This document shows positions 1-13,975 of a stretch of 44,662 nt of DNA, piece by piece. The notes beneath the pieces are model-generated. The model was given only the letters and a program-made list of their open reading frames with translations. It did not search any database and was not told the origin of the DNA. A program made the position numbers and the translations under genes. The stretch's first letter is position 1. Each line of letters starts with the position of its first letter. The DNA is from Saccoglossus kowalevskii (taxonomy: Eukaryota; Hemichordata; Enteropneusta; Harrimaniidae), in NCBI RefSeq assembly GCF_000003605.2, contig NW_003143824.1, positions 198,002-242,663 of the forward strand, written 5' to 3'.

Positions 1-1434
1 ATATTAATATTCATATTTTAACAGAATGTGTATTTTTTGTCACAAACTGTTAAAAAAAGATGGCTAGTTTTCTATTATTATTTTTTTTTCTTTGATTGGA
101 AATTAATATTTTATGCATTTCGAGCAAGTTACTGCGCAAAACCATTGGGACTCATATCAATATAAAATAATCATGATGAATATCCTTAGCAACAGTAGTG
201 TGAAATATCACTTACTAATATTTTATACTAAAGCTGGCGATACTCTCAGCAGAACAAAGACGCTTGCATTGAATTGAATTGTAAAAACTATAAATATTTA
301 TAAAGATGGAGGGAATGGATTTCTTGCACCAATAGTATGCACGTAAATTATCAGTACTTTTTGGTTCAAGGATAATAATAGCCATGATGCTACTCGTGTC
401 AACCAGCTGTAAGAACAAGTGGTTTAAGGTAATAGTGTTATCAGAGGTCATGCAAAATGACGTTCCAATTCATGAAAACGTGACGACGTTGAATGTCTCG
501 CTTTCGTTCGTTATATAAGTCGTGTTATGTCACTTTGGGCCATGTTACTTTTAGTTTTGGCTGACGTTTAATATTGGAAACACCGTGAGTAGTGTTGTTT
601 ATCGGATACAACGCCAAATAATAACTGTTAGTATAGCGCACACTAAAAGTGTGATGTTATATCTAATAACCAACACTTTCGAGTGAATATTTCTCAATCA
701 TAACACGAAAAAAACGATTTAACATTTATGTTGCATTGCTTAGCCCTGTACGTGTGCCCATTTACATAAATATGTATTGCTCATGAATAATTAAATGGAT
801 ATCACTTATCAGGAAAACAATATTTCTTTATTGAAAACTATAAGCCGGCAGTTTTTCTGAACGATCTTGTTCTCATTCGCCGATCCAAATGGAGAGTACA
901 ACTTTTCCCTGCACTATTTAAATGTTGGAACAGTCTCAAGAGTAGCAGATTTCTGGATTCGAAAACAAAAATAAAGTTCAAGTCTACTACTAGTAGCTGT
1001 GTGAATGCATAGTCACTATACTGAATAGGCCAAGCAGCTGATTTGTGATGGAATACTATATGTAGTTCACTATGATATATATGTAGATATATCAGGGGCA
1101 ATACTACGGGCCGTTAAGCCCGTCACTGACCCACTCTCCTCCTACACGTAACACCCGTACGCTGTAGCAACACAAAGTCCGCAATGGTGCTGTAGAAAAA
1201 CACACACCCAAAACTTTTCAAATGCGGAGTATGACTGTGTCATCGTACTTCTATAACTACAACTATCAGTTATCCGTAGCATTTAGTGTTTACTTATGAA
1301 TACAACTTTAGAAGTTACACTCTGCATAATATACATGCCAAGTATGTATTTGTGTAGTTGAAATGCAGCATATCTTTTATACATACTTTATTAACAATAG
1401 ATATATACGACAATTCATATCAAATATGATTATA
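1..1434. other. Gene-free AT-rich stretch
   Basis: I see no coding exon, RNA gene or clear repeat here. The open frames are short, lack family motifs and overlap on both strands. This is the region downstream (3' side) of the first LITAF-domain gene, which is transcribed leftward. Confidence 0.5.
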
Positions 1435-1440
1435 TTTATT
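1435..1440 (-). other. Candidate poly(A) signal AATAAA, LITAF-like gene 1
   Basis: The plus strand reads TTTATT, so the minus strand has AATAAA about 230 nt after the stop codon of the first LITAF-domain gene. It is the first canonical hexamer I noticed in a plausible position. AATAAA is common in AT-rich DNA, so this is a suggestion only. Confidence 0.35.
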
Positions 1441-1667
1441 GTCAGCATTGTTTTCTATAGTGCAGCCACTGAACTATTTACTACTCAAGTTACTATTCAG
1501 TCGGTGTCACCATCAACCAATGAATGGTTATTGTGTTATTAAATATTTACAGAAATCACAGTTACAGTCTAAAAGTCGGAAGACTGTATGTCAAGTATCC
1601 AGTCATCATCATCAAAGAATAATATCCGTAACATCAACAACGCATGCGCATCATCTGCTTCCGGTAG

Positions 1668-3436
<1,769 letters not shown>

Positions 3437-3459
3437 AGTGAACGGTAGATACCACCGAC

Positions 3460-3466
3460 GCTGCAA
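3460..3466 (-). other. 5'UTR splice acceptor of LITAF-like gene 1
   Basis: Read on the minus strand, CTATTGCAG lies 24 nt before the ATG. The paralogue has the same CTATTGCAG at the aligned position (acceptor edge at 8426). A conserved acceptor upstream of both start codons implies a non-coding first exon further to the right. It also argues that the true start is the ATG at 3436 rather than an in-frame ATG beyond the acceptor. Confidence 0.6.
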
Positions 3467-4584
3467 TAGTTAAAGTATGGGATATAATATAAGTACACCA
3501 CTAGTCTGTGTATTTTCCTCGCTCATATTTAACAGTAAATATAACCATCTCTTGACTATACTTTATTGGCGATTATTTATTTGGTGGACGCGCGTACGTT
3601 CTGTTGAAAAGACGATGCATCTAACGCATTCAATTCCATGAATTAGGCAAAAAAAAAAAAAAAAAACTTATCTTGCCCTCAAGTTGGAAAATTGAAAAAT
3701 TAGGTAGGTCGATCGGATTTTTTTTTAAACTCGTGAAAACTAAGAGTATCGTAAATAGCCAAGGTATATAGGAAAAAAACGCGACCCGATATTTCTTATT
3801 ATTCGGTCGGTCGCTGAGGGCTACAAAATAATTATTTTTGGCCTTATATTACAATACACCCGCGTTTATCGCAAGAAGACCGGCGTTCGAGATATAACAT
3901 CGCCATGAATTCATTGGGTCACTAGAAATAAACATTAACATAATAGAAGAGTGACAACATAGAACATTTCTACCTTCATTTGAAAGTCACCAAACGACTT
4001 GTACTGTTAATGACATGAACACCCAAAATCTCAGATCCAAAATACATTGTCGTTTTTTATGCTGCGTTTCAGTTTGAGAGGCGTAAAGCGAATTATACCA
4101 GGGCGGGTACATCATTGAAGAGTCGTATAAACCGGATAGCAAATACAGATTTCCCGATTACGTGATTAACAAAGTCGTAGGATTCTTATTCAAATAAATA
4201 TGGCTAGCGATCTTTGTGAAAAAAAAGCTTTCATGAGTCCTGGGTGCTCTTTTTCAAAAAAAAAAAAACTAAAAACAACAACATCGACTTGTATTTATAA
4301 ACTAACCGAGAAGTTCTGTCTGGTTTACCTGACTCGTAGACGCACAGTAATCAAACGCTACGTAAATACGGACACCTACCGTTACACTTACAGCAACTTT
4401 TCTACGGCACGCTTTGTCCGGACGATTTGCTACAAACGTACAGTGTCTCTGGTATTAGTAGAAGTAACTGTTATATTATACGCCCTTTTTGTGGGTATAC
4501 AGTTCAGATATAATTCGACGTCACGTGGTCGTCCAGCTGCAATCGCTAGAAGAAATGAATCATAATTTGCTATTGATTTACCAG

Positions 4585-4592
4585 TCACGTGA
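4585..4592. promoter_or_regulatory. TCACGTGA palindrome (E-box/M-box, CLEAR-like), copy 1 site 1
   Basis: The 8-bp palindrome TCACGTGA sits about 1.15 kb upstream of the ATG of LITAF-like gene 1. The aligned 5' flank of the paralogue has the same octamer at 10340. This is the core bound by MiT/TFE and USF bHLH-Zip factors, and MiT/TFE factors control lysosomal genes. Binding here is inference. Confidence 0.45.
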
Positions 4593-4768
4593 TCTCCATT
4601 CGTCAATACTTGCGTCAGAGTTAAGATACACGCGATAAATACTACCAAGAATGTTATCTATTGTGTTTAAATTTAACTGTCAAAAGCTTATCATATTTAT
4701 GTATTTGTCGCTGCAAAATTATATGACAGGGTGAAAGAGGTGAGTGAGCTTCAGTGCGATTTTTTTTT

Positions 4769-4776
4769 TCACGTGA
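4769..4776. promoter_or_regulatory. TCACGTGA palindrome, copy 1 site 2
   Basis: This is a second identical octamer 184 bp from the first. It aligns with 10494 in copy 2 through shared flanks (an ACAGGG-x-A-rich-GGTGA block on its left in both). Confidence 0.42.
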
Positions 4777-4980
4777 ATATACTTCGCTGCAAATTTGAAC
4801 GTAAAGAATGTGACAGGCAAAATTTTCCCAGCTTGGCACGCTACTTTTTAATAGTACACGTGCACGTTTTTGTGCTTTTAATTTATTACGAAAAATCGTT
4901 TCCGACTTTGTACTGTACTTTAAATACTAGTAGATCACGGGCATATCCTTCAATTCACGGATGTAACTGATTAATAATAT

Positions 4981-5385
4981 GAGGTTAATACGAGGATACC
5001 TCAAAGTATGCACGAAGACAGTACAGCGGGAGTATCGACCGACGCGCAGCGGAGGTCAATGTGACGGTATGGTGTCTGAGTGTATACTTTAAGGTAGCCT
5101 CGTAATAACCTTCTTATTATACATCTTTTCCTTCCAAGGATACATCATGGGAATGCAGAAATCCAAAATGTTTAAAACAGAATCAGCGAACTTCTTTGTG
5201 TGGAGTCCGGTCAAACCCTAGTGGCAGCCATGTTTGTTTTTATTATTAGAAGACGCTTATGCGCGCAATCATTCCATATTTGGAATTCGCATTTCCTAAT
5301 ATGACAGGACGAAAATACCCCGTAAATCACCGCAAAATTACGGCACGCTGTAACTTATGACGTTACGGTGACAGATGTATAATAA
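4981..5385. mobile_element. Foldback element with about 130-bp hairpin head (copy 1)
   Basis: Bases 4981..5112 form a terminal-inverted-repeat unit. The left end AGGTTAATACGAGGATACC pairs with the right end that includes CCTCGTAATAACCTT. The rest (to about 5385) and the hairpin are both found in inverted orientation at 25835..26222. No open reading frame resembles a transposase, so it is non-autonomous or a fragment. Confidence 0.7.
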
Positions 5386-6128
5386 TGTTCAATATTACTC
5401 GTGATAATATAACTTTAAATAATGGTATGTTCTATAATAGGCACATCACAGCATAGGTCGGTAACGTCTGCAAATACGACTCGAGTTTTAATTTTGTATC
5501 TAGATGGCGGGTGGACGACCTTTAGATAATGTCCCACGAGAACAAAGTAGTGTTGTGATCAAACTAAATTAGTGTATTTTGGCGATGTACAAAATACCTT
5601 GTTTTCGTTTATACGATGTACAGGTGACGCTGCCTCGTATGTTTACATAAGTGTGGTCTCATTTTATTGACTTTTGAACAAACGTCTACGGGGTAAAGTA
5701 CGTAACTATATGTATCAGCTTGTTGATTTCTCTATTTGACATTTGACCCCTGTGTATCTAATGTAAAATTTACTTTAGCAAGGCTCTTGTGAACGTTTAA
5801 ACACGGTCCGAGTCGGTATGTGGTAGTTTGGAAGTGTGTTGGTACCAGAACACGCAGAAGCAAACTGATCGGAACTGTTGTTACTTGTGTTGGTATCTAA
5901 GCAACCAACTTGTTGACTTTGTTCGATAGTTTTCATTATTCGCACTTTGCAATCCGTTCACATGTTAGATTTAATAATATACAATAATATAGCAAAGATT
6001 AAAATCGTATTCGACAAGAAAAATAACCTGCTTGTTATAATTACTAGTATTCGATTCATTTTTAAATTCAGTTTTCAAACAACAATACTATTTGCTTCTA
6101 TAATTTAATCACTAATTTAAATAATACA
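5386..6128. other. Gene-free spacer between the duplicated units
   Basis: This is AT-rich sequence between the foldback element and the 3' end of LITAF-like gene 2. I see no coding exon or structured repeat in it. Confidence 0.45.
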
Positions 6129-6134
6129 TTTATT
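6129..6134 (-). other. Candidate poly(A) signal AATAAA, LITAF-like gene 2
   Basis: The minus strand reads AATAAA about 340 nt after the stop codon of the second LITAF-domain gene. It lies outside the block shared with copy 1, so the two genes would use unrelated 3' ends. This is tentative. Confidence 0.3.
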
Positions 6135-6474
6135 TAAAGCAGTTCTAGGCGAATAACAAATGTACACTACAGCGCATATATGCACTGCATCATGGGAGAG
6201 ATCTTCAAAATGTATATAACAGAGAATTACCAAACTTGAAACACATCAATTCAATGTATCATTTTGGATTATGTTTTAGGTCATTTGGATTCATATCAAA
6301 AATAATATATGCATCTTTTGTTCCCTAAATAACCTACTAGATCTTGTACTGTTATCTGTCATCAAATATTTACAAAAATCACAGTTACAGTCTTAAGACG
6401 GGAGAGTGTTCAAGTATCCAGTCATCGTCTGTAACATCAACAACGCATGCGCATCATCTGCTTCCGGTGATTAT

Positions 6475-8402
<1,928 letters not shown>

Positions 8403-8474
8403 AACGATCGGTAGTTAACACCAACACTGCAATAGAAAATATATGATATTTAAGTACTTAAGTACGATAATAAG

Positions 8475-8540
8475 TGCGGTGGTCGTCACACCGCGCCTTG
8501 TTCGAATTGAGCCCAGCGCGACCTATACAAAATGTAACAC
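8475..8540. mobile_element. Decayed group B MITE fragment
   Basis: The sequence GTGCGGTGGTCGTCACACC followed by GCGCCTTGTTCGA resembles the group B terminus and subterminal region, but no matching right end or TTAA pair is present. It lies in the presumed 5'UTR intron of LITAF-like gene 2. Confidence 0.5.
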
Positions 8541-9497
8541 TGCGATAAAGACTTTTTAGATGTTGTGAAATTCTTTCGTTCTGGGGGAGAAAAAAACTCT
8601 GAAAAAACTGATTTTGACATAATAATTCAGATTTTTTTATGAATTTATATTCCCTATGCATCCATAAACATAATTTTCATAATTACCGATTACGCGAGAA
8701 TATTACAGAAAAAAAGATAATTTGATATATCCTCTATATTTTATGCCTTCTATTTATCTTTTATTTGAAACATGACTGAAAGAAGCTGTATAAAATTACA
8801 ATGTAGTGTGTTCAACAACTCATATATGAACAATAAATTTAATAAATATGATTGTCCTTTGTAAAAATACTGTATTTTTCTGCATAAAAACGAATAAATT
8901 TCACAATGTCGAAAACGGAAAGACTTTTTTTGCAGTGTTATTTGTAATTACATTGTTTGTTAACAAGCAATTCGACCGCCGCCGTTTGAGATATATCGTC
9001 ACCCTCAACGAACCAGGCAACTGGAAATAAAACATAATAACTGTTATATCATTGTATACTGATACACTTCCACTTCATTTGAAACCAATCAAAAGACTTG
9101 TACTGTGCAATGAAATCAGCACCCAAAAGAGTCATGATATAACTATGGTAACAGAATTATATTATCCCTTGTTACTCGTTATTGAAAAGCCGCATTCTCA
9201 TAGATAGATCGGTGCCACGTACATCGCTGTTACCAAAATAAAACAGGGCAATGCACGAACAGACAAAACAAGATTGTGTGTACGACTCGGCAACATTCAA
9301 TGTTTTCAACTACAGCAACAGCAAGCGGCCCACATAATATTAGACAAAATAATCAACGCAATGTTTACAGCAAACATAATCATGATTTTATTCGAATACT
9401 GCCTGACACATGTGATGATACATCAATTAACTAAACCGAGGGTTTATATGTGCTTTTTATATGTTTTTCAATGCACGACCTCCCTCTTTCACGACGT

Positions 9498-9577
9498 CCC
9501 TCGGTAAGTCGCGGCCCTCGATAAGTCGCGGTTTTTGCTTGGATCCCAACACCCGCGACTTAGCGAGGGGCCACTGT
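9498..9577. mobile_element. Terminus of a pogo/Tigger-like (Tc1-mariner) element
   Basis: Read on the minus strand, the end is TACAGTGGCCCCTCGCTAAG followed by TCGCGG. The CGCGACTTAnCGAGGG motif occurs three times, two of them in the opposite sense, so the piece folds back on itself. A CAGTGG/CAGT terminus next to TA with subterminal repeats of this kind is typical of pogo/Tigger-class elements (established family feature; assignment inferred). There is no transposase. Confidence 0.5.
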
Positions 9578-9594
9578 ATTTGTATGGACAGTTG

Positions 9595-9717
9595 AAAGCG
9601 GGAGGGTTGTCACCTGCGCACGTGCGGGAATTGAGTCCCAAGCGACGATAACAACACACGCAAAAAACGCAAAGACTCATGGGTAGACGCTTGTCTGTAA
9701 ACAGTGACACGCTATGA
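9595..9717. mobile_element. Group A MITE, right end missing
   Basis: From AAGCGGGAGGGTTGTCACC it follows the group A consensus, including TTGAGTCCCAAGCGACGATA and the CGCAAAGACTCATGGG block. It departs abruptly after GACACGCTATG and lacks the GTGACGACTCCCCCGCT terminus. Confidence 0.7.
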
Positions 9718-10339
9718 CGTCGCGATAACAACGCTGCAAAATCAAACAAAAACAGATACGCCACAAACAAGGCGTATAATCGATGACGTATGTGGGATGA
9801 CCTAGACACGTCACCCGATTACCTGATACACACGTTCGTACATGTACGTCGATCAAGATTCATATTCCAGTAGAGGAGGCACCGCGAGAGACAGCTTAGT
9901 GACATTAACGGTTACACGAGGCAACCAACTGTGGTGACGGGCGACGTTGCCTGAATCATCTTGGCTACGCGACACGCGAGAACTCATGGAGCAGCGTTAG
10001 CGTTGCCTCACGAATTGCCTGATATACACCGACCTTCATGGATGTCTTTAATGACATTTATTTGAATTTATAACTGACCGAGTAGTTCTATGACGGATTC
10101 TGTTGACTCATACATAGACGCATATCAATCAAATGCCATGTAGTGAATAAACCTACCGTTACAACAACTGTTCAAAGCGGGCGCATACGATTCGATCCAA
10201 ACGTGCACTGTCTTCGGTATTCGTTGAAATATTTTCTTAAACGGCTTTCAGTTGGCACATATTTCAGATATTATTCGATGTCACCAGATCGTTTAGGAGC
10301 AATCGCTCGAAGAAATTATTTATGATATGTATTTTTCCG

Positions 10340-10347
10340 TCACGTGA
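10340..10347. promoter_or_regulatory. TCACGTGA palindrome, copy 2 site 1
   Basis: It aligns with the octamer at 4585 within the duplicated 5' flank. Both are embedded in GTCACGTGATCnCC. It lies about 1.9 kb upstream of the ATG of LITAF-like gene 2. Confidence 0.45.
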
Positions 10348-10493
10348 TCGCCGTTTGCCAATTGATATCAAGTACCCTGTACACATACGTCGTATATTTA
10401 TTCCTCATGATTTATTCGGTTTAAAGTTTACTATCAGAATTGTATTACGTGACAGGGCAAAATAGGTGACCCGGTTTAGTATGATGGACTTGG

Positions 10494-10501
10494 TCACGTG
10501 A
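10494..10501. promoter_or_regulatory. TCACGTGA palindrome, copy 2 site 2
   Basis: This octamer lies 154 bp from site 1 and is aligned with 4769 in copy 1. The pair is thus kept in both copies although the sequence between the sites has changed. Confidence 0.42.
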
Positions 10502-10649
10502 TTACACTTCGGTGCAAGCTGAACCAATTTAAGAAGATATAGATACTTGTACTGACTTTCTCACTATTATTGGTAGTTTACAAACTTTGTGGCTGCTTTC
10601 AATAGTTTACGCAAAAATTCCATCTGCTTTGTATACAGCTTTGAAAACT

Positions 10650-13600
10650 TTGTAGGGAACATTTACCGACTTTCAAGTTGTACGCTGCTTATAAAATTTC
10701 AAAGCAACTTTTACCGACTTCTGGAAAATCGTAATAGGTTCGAAAGTCGTACAAATTAATGGAGTGTTGTAAAACATATCACCCGCCGGAAAGTCACTAA
10801 CGTTTCGTCGAAGTTCGGAAACGTTCGTAAAAGTTCGTAGCAGAAAAGTAAAATTTGGCAGAAGAGTCGTAAAAATTGGTTGTAAAAGTCGTATTTGTTG
10901 ACCGTAAGTAGTAAAAATAGGAAGGAAAGTCAAAAGTTGGGTAGAATATTGTGAATGTTAGTTGGAAATGTTGTTGTAAAAGTTGGGAAGAAAATCGAGA
11001 GAAATTGGACTGGAACGTCGCATAAAAAAATGTTTGAGGGAGTAATTCTAATCAGTTTTATTAAATGTCGTAACTGTCGGTCAGATAGATATTCAGTTTG
11101 TAATAGTTGGTTTGAAATTCCTAAAAGCTTGTTGAAACGTATAAAAATTGACCGGAAAGTAGTAAATGATGCTTAGAAAATATTGATAGTTCCTTTAACA
11201 GGAAAGTTGTTGAAACTGTTTGGAAACCAAGCATATTGGTTGGAAAGTTAAATGTCTAAATCGTCGAAAATGTTGCGTGGAAGTTTGTAAAAGATAGTTT
11301 CAAATTCGTTCAAATAGAATGGAATATAGTAAAAGTGGCATGATAAATCATACACTTTGAAGGGAAGGTCATATAGGTGGATGGCAAAGTCGGGAAAGTT
11401 GTTTGAAAAATAGTATAATGATATAATTTGTATGGAGGGACGTATGCCGTGACCATTGACTGCGAACATGGAAGTTGGAATTTATAACAGTTCGCTGGAC
11501 AGTCGAAAAAATGTTGTTGTGAAAGCAAAAACGTTGACTGAAAATAATAAATATTGATAGGATAGTCATAAAACATAAGTTTGAAAAGCTGGTTTGAAAA
11601 TTACAAAAGTTTGTAAGAAAGTCGTAAAATTAGTAAACGTCAATTGGAAACTTGTAAAAATTTTAACAATTGGCTGAAAGTTGCAAAAATTGTGTGAAAG
11701 TTGAAAAACTTGTTTGAAAATGTCAAAAAAGTTGGCTGGAAAGTCTTACAAATTATCTGGAATGTCGTACATGTCGCTCTGAAAGTGGGAACAGTTACTA
11801 GAAGTTCGTAAAATTGTCCCGAAAAGTCGTAAAAGTTGATTGAAAGTCGAATATTTGTTGCTAGAAAATAGTGAATGTCGTTTCAAAAGACGTACAGATT
11901 GGCTAAAATGACCCCAAGAAAATCACAAATATTGTGTGTAGTTTGTAAAGTTGGCTAGATATTCCTAAAACGTCTTTTAGAAACTTGTAAAAGTTGGGTA
12001 AAATGTCGTTAAGAAAATGCTGGAATGTCGTGAAATTAGGTGGAATGTTGTAAATTTAGTTTGAAATTCGTAAACATCGATTGGATTGGTTTGAAGGAGA
12101 GAATTGTCAGTGTCGTTCAGAAAGTCGCAAAAGCCTTGGAGGAAGTTGGCAAAAGTTTGCTGGAAATTCGTGAAATTGGTTGGAAAGTTGGCTGGAAAAT
12201 CACACAGATTAGCTGGAGTGTCGTGAATGTCGCTGAAAAGTCACAGTTGTAGGGAATTTTTTTGGAAAGTCGTAAAAGTTGGTGTTGAATGTCATAACTG
12301 TCCCCAATTGCAAGAAAGTCGCAGATGTTACGTAGAAATTTGTAAATGGAAAAATGGAAATGTCGACCAGAAACTCTGTGTGGAATTTGTCAAATATTGC
12401 TAGCAAATCGTGAAAGTTAGTGTATATGTTGAAAAAAAGATGATTGAAAGTAATTTATGTTTGTTCGATAGTCGTAAACGTCGATTGAAAACTTGTAAAA
12501 GTTTAACAGAATGTCATGAACACACGCTGTGGCCATATACATTGGTTGGAAAATTGTACCAATTGGCTGAAATGTCGTAAATGTCGCCCGGAAAGTCGCA
12601 ATAGTTGTGTGGAAGTTCATTTAAATTTACCAACCGTGTGAAAACGTTGGATGATGGAAAGTCGAATATGTTTAAGCAGTAAATGTTGTTTACAAAGTCC
12701 TAAAAATTGGCTGGAATGTCTTAAAAGTTGGATTGAAGGCCATACAATTTAGTTTACGGGTAAATTCTATTACCTAGAATATTGTAAATGTCACCCGAAA
12801 AGTCGCAACAGTTGCGTGGAAGCTCTTAATTATTCTGGAAAGTTGTAAAAGTAGTTTGGAATATCAAAAAAGTTTGAATGGAAAGTTTTAAAAAAATGGA
12901 GGGAGAGTCGACCGGAACGTCGCATTGAATTGCGTGTAAGTTTGCTCAAATTCGCTGGAATGTTGTCAATGCCAATGGAAGATCACAAACGTGGGGAAAT
13001 ATTGTCAGTGTCTTCTAGAAGGCCAGAAAATTGCGTATAACTTCATAAACGTTAGTTAGAAGTCAAAAAAGTCTTCTAGAAAGTAGTAATGTTTGTTTAG
13101 AAAATCGTATTAGTTGGCAGGAGAGTAAAAGAAATTTGTTGAAAAGTCAAAAAAGTTTCCTCATATGTAGTCAACAAATTGACTCCAATAGTATCAATGT
13201 CGAGCGACAAGTCGAACAAGTTTGTCTCGTAAAAATTAGCTGAAAAGTCGTAAATGTTGGTTGGAATTAAAATTGTAAAAATAAGATAGAAATGCCTGTG
13301 TAGGAAAGTCGAAAAAAAAAATGGTTGCAAAAAATTTGCTGGAAGGTAATAATATATATTGGTTGGAAAGTCGTAAAGAGCAAAAGTTGACAGGAGAGTC
13401 TGATATTTTCGTTGAAATGTCGTAAACGTCGCATCGAATGTCCTAGAAGTAGGATAGAATGTTTAGAAGTGTTGCTGGAAAGTCTTACAAATTGGATGAA
13501 ATATTATAAATGTCGATCGGAATGTGGCAAAAGATTTTTTCTAGAAAGACATAATAAAGTTTGGTTAAATGTCATATAAATTCCCTGAAACGACGTAAAT

Positions 13601-13975
13601 AACACCCGAAAGGTCACAAACGTTGGGTGGAAGTTCTCAAAAATTTGCGGGAAAGTCGTAAATGATTGCTGTAAATTTTAGTTAGAGACATAGTGGTTGG
13701 CTAGAAGGCAGTAAAAATTGGTTAGAATGTTGTTGAAATAATGTAAACGTTGCTTGGACATTCGTAAATATTGCATAGCGTGTCGTGAGAGTTGGCTATA
13801 ATGTCGAAAAAATGTGTTTGGAAAGTCAATAAAAAAATTACTAATGTAGCCTAGTTGGTTGCAAAATTTAGCTGAAAAGTAATAAATGCTGGTTGTAATA
13901 GAAAGTAATAACAGTTAACAGGAAAGTTGTCAAATTGACTGGAATGTCGAAATGTTGGAAAGTCGTACACATAAT
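10650..13975. repeat. Degenerate tandem array, about 21-bp unit, about 3.3 kb
   Basis: The plus strand repeats a unit close to GGAAAGTCGTAAAAGTTGG plus two variable bases. The spacing is mostly 21 bp with copies of 19-23 bp, for roughly 150 units. Variants include GGAATGTCGTAAATGTCGC and GGAAAGTCGCAATAGTTG. The plus strand is strikingly poor in C over the whole block. At the left edge (about 10658-10725) units run in the opposite sense, for example AACATTTACCGACTTTC and CAACTTTTACCGACTTC. Minus-strand frames look long only because the unit lacks stops on that strand. Unit length drifts out of frame, so I do not call it coding. Confidence 0.9.

Noticed and set aside
3437-3466. Ten-residue N-terminal extension (MQRRWYLPFT) of LITAF-like protein 1
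   Set aside because: It crosses a splice acceptor conserved in both paralogues, and protein 2 has no equivalent.
4200-4565. 121-codon plus-strand frame, with a similar frame end (AIARRN) at 10143..10325
   Set aside because: The resemblance comes from the duplicated non-coding 5' flank of the LITAF-like genes. The frames differ in length and diverge by indels, and no domain is visible.
11310-13330. Several 66-88 codon minus-strand frames within the 21-bp array
   Set aside because: They follow from the stop-free minus strand of the repeat unit. Unit length drifts out of frame and the frames overlap each other.
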